Source: Desulfuromonadales bacterium (GTDB taxonomy: Bacteria > Desulfobacterota > Desulfuromonadia > Desulfuromonadales > BM103). From it: 8,798 nt of DNA. Below, in pieces: positions 1-5,268 of the stretch (within the stretch, counting starts at the first letter, position 1; every line of letters begins with the position of its first letter). Under the pieces are notes generated by a model, which was given only the letters and a program-made list of their open reading frames with translations, had not been told where the DNA came from and did no database searches. A program made the position numbers and the translations under genes. Location of the stretch: positions 1 to 8,798 of the forward strand of contig JAOUDB010000082.1 in NCBI GenBank assembly GCA_029859485.1, in the 5' to 3' direction.

Positions 1-165
1 GACGTTAAAACCCAGATGGGCAATTGCTGAAATTTAATTTCGTGCTTGTCAAAGGGTGAGCGGCCGTGCCGGTTCTCCGCCCGGCGTCTTATCGGTTTGC
101 TCGTAACTCTGCGCTTGCCTGTAATGACCCTCCCTCAACTACGTTGGGCCGCCTTGTGCGGCCCA
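1..165 (+). ncRNA. Possible 3' portion of a structured small RNA, 6S-like (ssrS), cut by window edge
   Basis: No convincing gene is present, yet the stretch ends directly in an intrinsic terminator, so a transcript must enter from the left. It can form several hairpins: CCC/GGG around 11-19, GAAAT/ATTTC around 29-41, and GCCGG/CCGGC around 68-85. The order GGTGAGC, then a GC hairpin, then a CTTA-containing strand recalls the 3' side of the 6S RNA central bubble (in E. coli GGTGAGC, a CTCGG/CCGAG hairpin, then CCTTA). The later GCGCTTGCCTG would pair with a GCAAGCG-type 5' strand like that of 6S RNA. The 5' half would lie outside the window, so closure of the long helix cannot be tested. 6S RNA binds the sigma-70 RNA polymerase holoenzyme. 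The match is by eye and weak. The alternative is the 3' UTR of an upstream gene. An 82-codon reading frame at 46-294 runs through the terminator and resembles nothing, so it was not called. Confidence 0.3.
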
Positions 166-173
166 TTTTTTTT
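145..173 (+). terminator. Intrinsic terminator
   Basis: An 8-bp GC-rich stem, TGGGCCGC (145-152) with GCGGCCCA (158-165), closes a 5-nt loop (CTTGT) and is followed at once by eight T residues (166-173). This is a textbook rho-independent terminator for a plus-strand transcript that starts left of or near the window edge. It separates that transcript from the Trm112-waaF unit. Confidence 0.88.
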
Positions 174-267
174 GTTCTATAACCTGAAACAGTTTTTTAA
201 CGAAAAGGCTCGAAGGGGTAGTGAAAGTCCGCAAAGAAAACCACTTCAAAAAGCGAGAATAGTCACC

Positions 268-305
268 CTTTGTGTCTTTCCTGGCTTTTCTTAGCGCCTT
301 AGCGT
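268..305. repeat. Degenerate short intergenic repeat (CTTAGCG-type)
   Basis: The spacer between the terminator and the next promoter holds a near-tandem 8-nt unit, CTTAGCGC (290-297) and CTTAGCGT (298-305), preceded by CTTTGTGTCTTTC (268-280). A partly inverse GCAAAGAAAACC lies at 231-242. From memory, motifs of the form 'CTTTGCGTCTTTGCG' recur in intergenic regions of many Geobacter-like and other genomes. This looks like a decayed copy, but only the tandem unit is directly visible. No gene was seen in 174-438. Confidence 0.3.
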
Positions 306-382
306 CCAGAAATTGATTTAGTTTTGCTTTGTTTGCTCTGGAATTCTTGCCTTGTGCCGCATTGAAACGAGCGGCTTTGCGT

Positions 383-411
383 TTGACTTGCCATGTGGCT
401 TACTGTAGAAG
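383..411 (+). promoter_or_regulatory. Sigma-70-type promoter for Trm112-waaF
   Basis: The -35 element TTGACT (383-388, 5 of 6 consensus bases) and the -10 element TAGAAG (406-411, 4 of 6) are separated by the ideal 17 nt. Transcription would start near 418, leaving a leader of about 20 nt with the ribosome binding site GGAGAG (428-433) before the ATG at 439. It follows a strong terminator, as expected for the head of a new unit. No operator was recognised. Confidence 0.55.
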
Positions 412-438
412 ATGTGAATATCAACCTGGAGAGAACTG

Positions 439-609
439 ATGACTTTATCCAAAGATCTGCTTGAAATACTGGCCTGCCCGCAATGTAAAGGTGAAATTGT
501 GCCCGATGACAACCATGACAAGCTCTACTGTCATGCCTGTAAACTGGCTTACCCGGTCCGTGACGGTATTCCGGTCATGCTGATTGACGAGGCTCTCCCC
601 CTAGACTGA
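439..609 (+). CDS. Trm112 / YcaR family small zinc-binding protein
   Basis: This 56-residue protein is a small member of the Trm112/UPF0434 (YcaR) family. Two Cys pairs are visible, C13-P-Q-C16 and C31-H-A-C34, forming the expected zinc ribbon. They are flanked by the family's N-terminal LLEILACP segment and the C-terminal YPVRDGIPVML segment. The start is ATG 439, with GGAGAG (428-433) five bases upstream. In eukaryotes and archaea Trm112 activates methyltransferases; the bacterial short form is less well understood. It is often encoded among lipid A/LPS genes, commonly next to lpxK. Here it lies 11 bases upstream of waaF and probably shares its promoter. lpxK is not the immediate upstream neighbour. 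The family assignment is firm; the function is inferred. Confidence 0.9.
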   Translation: MTLSKDLLEILACPQCKGEIVPDDNHDKLYCHACKLAYPVRDGIPVMLIDEALPLD

Positions 610-620
610 ATGCATGTCTC

Positions 621-1664
621 TTGAAAAAACTCGACGCCAATAAAATCCAACGCATCATGATCCGCTCGGCCAACTGGCTCGGCGATGCCGTTATGACCGT
701 TCCGGCCTTGATGGCTGTCAGGGAAACCTATCCTGATGCCCATATCGCTGTCGTAGCCAATCCCCTGGTTGCCCAGTTGCTGGAGAACCATCCCGGCTGT
801 GATGAAGTCATTGTTTATAATAAACGAGCTGAGCATGCCGGTGTCCTTGGCCTGTTGCGTTTTGCGGCCGATTTGCGTCGTCGTAAATTCGACTGCGCGA
901 TTCTCTTTCAATATGCCATCGAAGCTGGAATTATGGCATTTCTGGCCGGAATTCCCCGACGTCTTGGTTTTACCACGGATGGTCGTCGTATTTTTTTGAC
1001 CCACCCGGTACCCTTTGGCGAAGCAGAGAAGGCGATTCACCAGACCGATGCTTTCCTGCGTATCGTTAATCACTATGGCATCAAGGCTGAAGAGAAAAGA
1101 CAGCCCCTTGCTCTGCTGGATAGCGAGCGTCTCTGGGTGAAAGAGCAGTTACCCGAAGGCCCCGTCGTTACGATCAACCCCGGTGCCGCTTACGGCTCGG
1201 CAAAACGCTGGTATCCTGAGCGCTTTGCAGCCGTAGGTGATTTTCTTGCCAGAGAATACGGCATGCATGTGGTGTTGATCGGCGGTCCTGGTGAAGTCGA
1301 GATCGGTAACGATATCGCTTCTGCTATACAGGCTCCGGTGCATAATTTTGTCGGCAAAACGTCGGTCAGGCAGATGATGTCCCTGATCGATGTTGCTTCG
1401 CTGATGGTGACCAACGACTCCGGCCCGATGCACATCGCTGCTGGCTTCAATGTGCCGATCGTTGCGATTTTCGGCTCTACCAACCACACCACAACCTCAC
1501 CTTTCAGTGACAGCTACCGCATCGTTCGTCACCAGGTCGAATGTTCACCCTGTATGCTCAGGGAATGTCCGATTGATCACCGATGCATGGATCGCGTGAC
1601 GGTTGATGATGTTGTCGAGGCCGTGCAGTCTTTTATGCCGGAGCTCCTGCAAGTCGAAGCCTAG
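621..1664 (+). CDS. waaF: ADP-heptose--LPS heptosyltransferase II (GT9 family)
   Basis: This enzyme transfers the second L-glycero-D-manno-heptose from ADP-heptose to the LPS inner core, on the cytoplasmic face of the inner membrane. The 347-residue length is normal for WaaF. Family hallmarks are the N-terminal strand-loop SANWLGDAVMTVPA (residues 16-29), the acceptor/nucleotide-sugar region NPGAAYGSAKRWYPERF (186-202), and the GT-B C-terminal motif TNDSGPMHIAA near 264-274, followed by IFGSTNHTTTSPF. The Cys cluster C308, C311, C316, C322 is also typical of this subfamily. TTG 621 is preferred as start because the next in-frame ATG (657) would remove part of the first beta strand. No strong ribosome binding site precedes it, so translation may be coupled to the Trm112 gene 11 bases upstream. 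GT9 relatives such as WaaC are possible but fit the motifs less well. Confidence 0.9.
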   Translation: MKKLDANKIQRIMIRSANWLGDAVMTVPALMAVRETYPDAHIAVVANPLVAQLLENHPGCDEVIVYNKRAEHAGVLGLLRFAADLRRRKFDCAILFQYAIEAGIMAFLAGIPRRLGFTTDGRRIFLTHPVPFGEAEKAIHQTDAFLRIVNHYGIKAEEKRQPLALLDSERLWVKEQLPEGPVVTINPGAAYGSAKRWYPERFAAVGDFLAREYGMHVVLIGGPGEVEIGNDIASAIQAPVHNFVGKTSVRQMMSLIDVASLMVTNDSGPMHIAAGFNVPIVAIFGSTNHTTTSPFSDSYRIVRHQVECSPCMLRECPIDHRCMDRVTVDDVVEAVQSFMPELLQVEA

Positions 1665-1683
1665 CGCCGCATCAACTACAAAC

Positions 1684-1805
1684 TGACGCATCCAACTTGT
1701 TCTTTTCCTCGCCTGCTTCGTTGTGTCTTAAGCCACGTAGTAACAACTATGTGATTCAAGACATGCCTTGCCGGCGCAAAAGATTTCGGCGTTGCATTTA
1801 CGTCA
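1684..1805. repeat. Long imperfect palindrome (about 122 bp) after waaF
   Basis: The core is a hairpin with arms 1724-1741 and 1746-1763 around the loop AACA: 18 pairs, of which 14 are Watson-Crick, two are G.T and two are mismatched. Outside it the arms keep matching in order with small offsets: GC 1715-1716 with 1770-1771, CGCC 1710-1713 with GGCG 1773-1776, TCTTTT 1701-1706 with AAAAGA 1778-1783, CAAC 1693-1696 with GTTG 1791-1794, and TGACG 1684-1688 with CGTCA 1801-1805. No T-tract follows, so it is not a classic terminator, although it could still shape the 3' end of waaF mRNA. It may be a dispersed palindromic element. It has no coding potential. Confidence 0.55.
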
Positions 1806-1923
1806 TTTCATCATTGACACGACACTAGTCCCTGGCTGGTTTTCTTCTTCTGTTCAACAAGTATTCTTCTAACCCTCAGTTGAATATTGATATCTTGTTC
1901 CCCTTCACCGTAGAATGTGATTG

Positions 1924-3651
1924 ATGTCACGTCACCTGATTGAAAAATATCTTCAGCGCCATGAACAGGAAACAGGCGGCAAAGCCAACCCTTGGGGTGG
2001 GCGTCTGGCTGTTGCCCTGATCTATCCAAATACCTACCACCAGGGAATGAGCAATCTGGGGCTGCAGACAGTTTACCGGATGCTCAATGAACGTGACGAT
2101 ACGCTCTGTGAGCGCTTCTTTCTCCCTGATTCTGAAGATATCGAAGAGCATCGCCGTACCGATTTTCCCCTTGTATCGATTGAATCCCAGCGCTCGCTCT
2201 CTGATTTTGATCTGATTGCCTTCTCAATCTCGTTCGAAAATGATTTCCTCAACCTGCCAACGATCTTCGAGCTCGGCCGTTTGCCGTTCTGGCGAGAGGA
2301 ACGCACTGAGCGTCATCCACTGATCATCTGTGGCGGCGTCTGTGCATTTCTCAATCCTGAACCGCTGGCAGAGATCATGGACCTTTTCGTGGTTGGCGAG
2401 GCTGAAGTGACCCTGCCGCAACTCCTGAAGCAAATGCTTGATCCAGAGACGTCCGTGCGTAGCGAACTCCTCGCTCGAATCTCTCAACAGGCGGGGATTT
2501 ATCAGCCGGCTGGCTACGACGTTCGCTACCTGGGGAGCGGTGAACTTAAATCAATGACGCCGTTAGAAGGACTTCCGGAACAGGTCGCTCGCCAGTGGCA
2601 GACGAACCTGGATGACAGTCAGAGTATGACCTGCGTAGCAACCCCGGATACGGAATTTGGCAGTATGCACCTGGTCGAAGTTTCACGCGGATGCCCCAAG
2701 GCCTGCCGTTTCTGTGCCGCCGGTTTTATCTATCGACCGTTTCGGGAGCATTCAATCGAGCACCTGCGCAAAGAGATTCTCGACACAGGTGATGAGGTCG
2801 GTAGAGTCGGCCTCGTCGCTGCCGCAGTCTCCGATTATGATGATATTGCTGCTGTCGGGCGTTCCGTCCTTGATCAGGGCGGTGAAGTGTCGGTGTCGAG
2901 TGTGCGCATTGATGCCATTACCCCGGAGCAGGTACAGGTCCTTGCCGATTCTGGCCACAAGACATTGGCCCTGGCTCCAGAGGCGGGAAGCCAGCGAATG
3001 CGTGATGTTATTAATAAAGGCATCGATGAGAAGCAAATCCTTGCCGCGGTCAAGATGCTGGCCGAAGGCGGTATCCCGAATCTCAAACTCTACTTCATGA
3101 TCGGCCTGCCTTCCGAGGTTGAGTCCGATGTGATTGCGATTGCAGATCTTACTGTAGAAATCCGTCAGATTTGGGAAGAGGTCGGCAAACAGGCTGGTCG
3201 ACTGGGTCGCTTACACCTTTCCGTAAATCCCTTTGTGCCTAAACCCTGGACGCCACTGCAATGGGCGCCGATGGAGAAGCGAAGCTTGCTTGAAAAGAAG
3301 TATCGAGTCTTGCAGAAACGTCTGCGCCCGGTTGCGAACGTTGAGTTGAATTTCGAATCTTTGCGCCACGCCGAGATCCAGGGCTTTTTTGCCCGCGGTG
3401 ACAGACGCGTCGGCCAGACCCTGCCACTGCTCGCAGAAGGTGCCAATCTCAAGGCGGCCTGTCGACAAGCAGGTATCGATCCCGCTTTCTACCTGCATCG
3501 TGAACGTGGTGCTGATGAGCTTTTCCCTTGGGACATTATTCAACAGGGGGTGCAACGCAGCCATCTGCGTGAGGAGTACGGGCAGGCGTTGGCGGCGCAA
3601 CCGGGGTATGTTTGTGCGCCTGGGTGCAACCGTTGTGGGTTGTCCTGTTGA
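1924..3651 (+). CDS. B12-binding-type radical SAM protein of unknown function (TIGR03960-like)
   Basis: This 575-residue protein combines a Rossmann-like cobalamin-binding-type N-terminal region (about 25-170, including IYPNTYHQGMSNLGLQ and ICGGVCAFLNPEPL) with a radical SAM barrel (about 245-470). The [4Fe-4S] motif is C257-x3-C261-x2-C264 in VSRGCPKACRFCAAG, followed by YRPFREHS as in the TIGR03960 family. I see no DxHxxG cobalamin-ligand motif, so B12 binding, if any, would be base-off without that histidine. The tail carries a second Cys cluster, C564, C568, C571 and C575, ending at the last residue; it could bind another metal or cluster. ATG 1924 is chosen; TTG 1921 is directly preceded by an in-frame TGA (1918-1920), so the start cannot lie further upstream. 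The ribosome binding site is poor. The substrate is unknown. In relatives this region may be fused or adjacent to a TIGR03936-type domain, which is absent here. It stands alone between two palindrome-containing spacers. Confidence 0.85.
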   Translation: MSRHLIEKYLQRHEQETGGKANPWGGRLAVALIYPNTYHQGMSNLGLQTVYRMLNERDDTLCERFFLPDSEDIEEHRRTDFPLVSIESQRSLSDFDLIAFSISFENDFLNLPTIFELGRLPFWREERTERHPLIICGGVCAFLNPEPLAEIMDLFVVGEAEVTLPQLLKQMLDPETSVRSELLARISQQAGIYQPAGYDVRYLGSGELKSMTPLEGLPEQVARQWQTNLDDSQSMTCVATPDTEFGSMHLVEVSRGCPKACRFCAAGFIYRPFREHSIEHLRKEILDTGDEVGRVGLVAAAVSDYDDIAAVGRSVLDQGGEVSVSSVRIDAITPEQVQVLADSGHKTLALAPEAGSQRMRDVINKGIDEKQILAAVKMLAEGGIPNLKLYFMIGLPSEVESDVIAIADLTVEIRQIWEEVGKQAGRLGRLHLSVNPFVPKPWTPLQWAPMEKRSLLEKKYRVLQKRLRPVANVELNFESLRHAEIQGFFARGDRRVGQTLPLLAEGANLKAACRQAGIDPAFYLHRERGADELFPWDIIQQGVQRSHLREEYGQALAAQPGYVCAPGCNRCGLSC

Positions 3652-3838
3652 ATTAAATCCAAGTCGGGCCCCTGAACTCACAGCTTTGTCGTAGACGATG
3701 CTCATAGGCGGGACTTCCACCAAACCTTGTGTGGTTCAGTGGTTCTCATTGACAGCGACAGGGGCTTTTGTTAGGTAAAATTGTTCAAGACTTTTTTATC
3801 TTTAATCCTTCCCTTTCTTGAAGGAGCATAACCATTCA
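3652..3838. other. Intergenic spacer with a palindromic structure
   Basis: The spacer between the radical SAM gene and the mini-ORF holds nested inverted repeats (3668-3765, listed separately). A TTGACA (3749-3754) lies in the right arm, but no good -10 stands at a proper distance: TAGGTA is at 17 nt and TAAAAT at 21 nt. No clear terminator or gene was found here. Confidence 0.5.
3668..3765. repeat. Nested imperfect palindrome
   Basis: The outer arms GCCCCTG (3668-3674) and CAGGGGC (3759-3765) are exact inverse complements. At the centre, CCAC (3717-3720) with GTGG (3739-3742) and AACC (3723-3726) with GGTT (3733-3736) enclose the loop TTGTGT; the CA/CA spacers between them are unpaired but symmetric. 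A small TCGT/ACGA hairpin sits in the left arm near 3689-3698. TTTTG follows the right outer arm, so it could double as a poor terminator for the radical SAM gene. Its size recalls the element after waaF, but no sequence identity between the two was noticed. Confidence 0.4.
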
Positions 3839-3970
3839 ATGAAAGAGTGTAACAATTTCGACATGCCGTATCGTTTTATTCGTTTGATCACCTTCATCGA
3901 CCTGCCCATCAATCAGAAGTTTCGACTCTTTTTTGTCGGTGTCCTCTTCTGGTTCGTGGGCGCCTGCTGA
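3839..3970 (+). CDS. Mini-ORF, chemoreceptor-like N-terminal membrane segment; small protein or gene remnant
   Basis: A 43-residue frame starts at ATG 3839, 12 nt after a good AAGGAG (3821-3826), which is a longer spacing than ideal; a second in-frame ATG is at 3863. The peptide has a polar start and then the segment LPINQKFRLFFVGVLFWF (residues 23-40). It looks like the cytoplasmic lead-in and first transmembrane helix of methyl-accepting chemotaxis or other sensor proteins of Geobacter-like bacteria. The frame stops at TGA 3968 where such a helix would normally continue to a periplasmic domain. It ends 28 bases before the enoyl-CoA hydratase ATG. It could be the remnant of a deleted receptor gene, a genuine small membrane protein, or a leader peptide. 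Only the ORF, the possible ribosome site and the hydrophobic segment are directly seen. Confidence 0.4.
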   Translation: MKECNNFDMPYRFIRLITFIDLPINQKFRLFFVGVLFWFVGAC

Positions 3971-3998
3971 TATCAACCCGTTGCAAAGGAGAATATTC

Positions 3999-4772
3999 AT
4001 GGCGGATGAAAACCTGTTGCTTGAGAAAGATGGACCCCTGGCAACGATTACTTTTAATAACCCCAAGGCTCTCAATGCCCTGACTGTAGCAACTTTCGAA
4101 GGTCTGGATCGATTTCTCGCTGAGCTAGAGAGGGACGCCGAAGTTCGCGTTCTTATCCTCACCGGCGCAGGTGAGAAAGCTTTTGTTGCAGGTGGAGATA
4201 TCAGTCACCTTGGTACCCTGGATGCCGACAGCGCTCGCGAGTTCGCGTTGCTGGCACAGCGGGTTATTGATCGGCTGGAAGCTTTTCCCAAGCCGGTGAT
4301 CGCTGCTATTAATGGTTATGCTCTTGGCGGCGGTTGCGAACTGGCCATGGGGTGTGACATCCGGATCGCTGCAGATTCGGCCAGGTTCGGGCAACCTGAA
4401 GTCAAACTCGGCATAATTCCTGGCTTTGCAGGGACCCAACGCTTGTCTCGTCTTGTTGGCAAGGGGCGGGCCAAGGAACTGATTTTTACAGGTGAGATGA
4501 TTGAAGCCGAAGAGGCTTGCCGGATTGGTTTGGTCAACCGCGTTGTGGCGAAGGAGAGCTTGATGGAAGAGGCGCGTTCTCTGGCTATGAAGATGTGTGA
4601 CAAAAGCTCTTCGGCCATCAGGTTCGCCAAGGAAGCGATTGATAATGGCTTGGAGATGGATTTTGCCCGTGGCTCACGTTACGAGGCAGACCTCTTCGCT
4701 CTTTGCTTTACGACGGAAGACTGCAAGGAGGGTATCAGCGCTTTCATGGAGAAGCGGCCAGCTAAATTTTAA
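3999..4772 (+). CDS. Enoyl-CoA hydratase / 3-hydroxyacyl-CoA dehydratase (crotonase family)
   Basis: This 257-residue soluble enzyme adds water to a 2-enoyl-CoA, or removes it in the reverse direction, in beta-oxidation or butyrate/crotonate metabolism. Both catalytic glutamates of true hydratases are present: E114 in GGGCELAMGCDI and E134 in FGQPEVKLGIIPG. The oxyanion-hole segments are FVAGGDI (about 62-68) and NGYALGGG (105-112). The C-terminal helix region ends in FMEKRPAKF, as in short-chain crotonases. ATG 3999 has an excellent AAAGGAG (3985-3991) seven bases upstream; the open frame extends further 5' (to 3933), but that extension overlaps the mini-ORF and lacks homology. It stands alone, without thiolase or acyl-CoA dehydrogenase neighbours, so chain-length preference and pathway cannot be read from context. 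Family assignment is firm; hydratase activity is likely from the two glutamates. Confidence 0.92.
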   Translation: MADENLLLEKDGPLATITFNNPKALNALTVATFEGLDRFLAELERDAEVRVLILTGAGEKAFVAGGDISHLGTLDADSAREFALLAQRVIDRLEAFPKPVIAAINGYALGGGCELAMGCDIRIAADSARFGQPEVKLGIIPGFAGTQRLSRLVGKGRAKELIFTGEMIEAEEACRIGLVNRVVAKESLMEEARSLAMKMCDKSSSAIRFAKEAIDNGLEMDFARGSRYEADLFALCFTTEDCKEGISAFMEKRPAKF

Positions 4773-4984
4773 AGAGTAGAGAGGGCTCTTTAATCATTGT
4801 GCGTTGATGCGATAAGTCAGAAACGCAATTAAGGGTCCTCAATAGGCACACTTGCTTTGTTAGACGGCTTGTGAGTTGATCGAAAAAGCGTCGGCGAAAG
4901 GACAAATTTACAACCTGAGCAGACCGGTAGACCGAGGTTAAAAAAACACTCTCCCCGGAAATCCGAAGGGTGCGAAAATCGGTC

Positions 4985-5013
4985 TTGACTTATTTTCTGC
5001 GAGCCTGTAAAAA
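4985..5013 (+). promoter_or_regulatory. Sigma-70-type promoter for the tRNA (and perhaps tilS)
   Basis: TTGACT (4985-4990) and TAAAAA (5008-5013) are spaced by exactly 17 nt. The predicted start near 5020 gives a 5' leader of about 113 nt before the mature tRNA, to be removed by processing. The -35 hexamer is the same as that of the promoter at 383-411. No better promoter was found closer to the tRNA. Confidence 0.5.
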
Positions 5014-5020
5014 AGGCTTT

Positions 5021-5038
5021 CTGATCACGGCCGATCAG
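5021..5038. repeat. Inverted repeat at the predicted 5' end of the tRNA transcript
   Basis: CTGATC (5021-5026) and GATCAG (5033-5038) are perfect inverse complements around ACGGCC. The predicted transcription start (about 5020) would put this hairpin at the very 5' end of the precursor. An outer AGCCTG (5002-5007) with CAGGCT (5036-5041) is an alternative pairing at the DNA level. Confidence 0.45.
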
Positions 5039-5053
5039 GCTGTCAGTGGGAAC

Positions 5054-5076
5054 TTGTTAATTGTTTCTTTTAACAA
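5054..5076. repeat. AT-rich inverted repeat in the tRNA leader
   Basis: TTGTTAA (5054-5060) and TTAACAA (5070-5076) are a perfect 7-bp inverted repeat with a 9-nt T-rich loop. In RNA it would be a weak stem. In DNA it could be a protein-binding site. Nothing shows which. Confidence 0.4.
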
Positions 5077-5103
5077 AATCAAGCCCGCGACCAAAAAATA
5101 AAG

Positions 5104-5120
5104 GCCGCCGGTTTGGCGGC
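5104..5120. terminator. GC-rich hairpin just before the tRNA, terminator-like on the minus strand
   Basis: GCCGCC (5104-5109) pairs perfectly with GGCGGC (5115-5120) around GGTTT. On the plus strand only TTGCTGGTTTT follows. On the minus strand the stem is followed by CTTTATTTTTT (the A-tract at 5093-5103 read backwards), which is a much better terminator, yet no minus-strand gene lies to the right in the window. If it terminated plus transcripts it would silence the tRNA from the promoter at 4985, so in that direction it is more likely a leader hairpin. Confidence 0.45.
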
Positions 5121-5132
5121 TTGCTGGTTTTC

Positions 5133-5209
5133 GGCGGTGTAGCTCAGTTGGTTAGAGCATGCGGCTCATATCCGCAGTGTCCGGAGTTCGAATCTCTGCA
5201 CCGCCACCA
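5133..5209 (+). tRNA. tRNA-Met (anticodon CAT), elongator type; Ile2 is the alternative
   Basis: A full 77-nt cloverleaf is visible. The acceptor GGCGGTG (5133-5139) pairs with CACCGCC (5199-5205), the D-stem is GCTC/GAGC, and the anticodon stem TGCGG/CCGCA holds the loop CTCATAT with anticodon CAT at 5167-5169. The T arm is CGGAG-TTCGAAT-CTCTG with one G.T pair. The discriminator is A5206 and the CCA end is encoded (5207-5209). The normal G1-C72 pair rules out initiator tRNA. A CAT anticodon can also belong to tRNA-Ile2, whose C34 becomes lysidine by TilS, encoded by the next gene. However, the acceptor pairs 4-69 and 5-68 are G-C rather than the C-G pairs recognised in E. coli tRNA-Ile2, and the acceptor stem matches bacterial elongator Met tRNAs such as that of B. 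subtilis. Met is favoured. Confidence 0.9.
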
Positions 5210-5215
5210 CACTGA

Positions 5216-5249
5216 CAGAACCCTCTTCCATCTCCGGAAGGGGGTTCTG
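5216..5249 (+). terminator. Strong hairpin between tRNA and tilS
   Basis: The arms CAGAACCCTCTTCC (5216-5229) and GGAAGGGGGTTCTG (5236-5249) form 14 consecutive pairs with one G.T, around the loop ATCTCC. It begins seven bases after the tRNA CCA and ends 19 bases before the tilS start. The downstream CGTTTCAGG is not a proper T-tract, so termination would be partial at best. It may instead block or guide 3' processing of the tRNA precursor or attenuate tilS expression. Confidence 0.55.
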
Positions 5250-5268
5250 CGTTTCAGGTGATGGTTCT

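Larger units (their letters stand above)
4773..5132. other. Long spacer before the tRNA gene
   Basis: No gene is apparent in these 360 bases. A weak AAAGAG/CTCTTT stem (4771-4776 with 4786-4791) overlaps the crotonase stop codon but lacks a T-tract. TGCGTT (4800-4805) and AACGCA (4822-4827) form a small inverted repeat. A near-tandem AGACCG unit occurs twice at 4921-4936. The right half contains a promoter at 4985-5013 and three hairpins, described separately. Confidence 0.6.

Noticed and set aside
46..294. 82-codon plus-strand frame near the left edge
   Set aside because: It runs straight through a strong intrinsic terminator, has no ribosome binding site and resembles no family.
1690..1797. 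Integron attC site after waaF
   Set aside because: Only the outer boxes roughly fit, and no integrase or cassette array is visible; kept as a hypothesis under the palindrome finding.
1814..1842. Promoter with TTGACA (1814-1819) before the radical SAM gene
   Set aside because: No -10-like hexamer lies 16-18 nt downstream.
3749..3781. Promoter starting at TTGACA in the spacer before the mini-ORF and crotonase
   Set aside because: The -35 is perfect, but TAGGTA at 17 nt is a poor -10 and TAAAAT lies at 21 nt, which is too far.
4771..4791. Terminator after the crotonase gene (AAAGAG/CTCTTT)
   Set aside because: The stem is short and AT-rich, and no T-tract follows.
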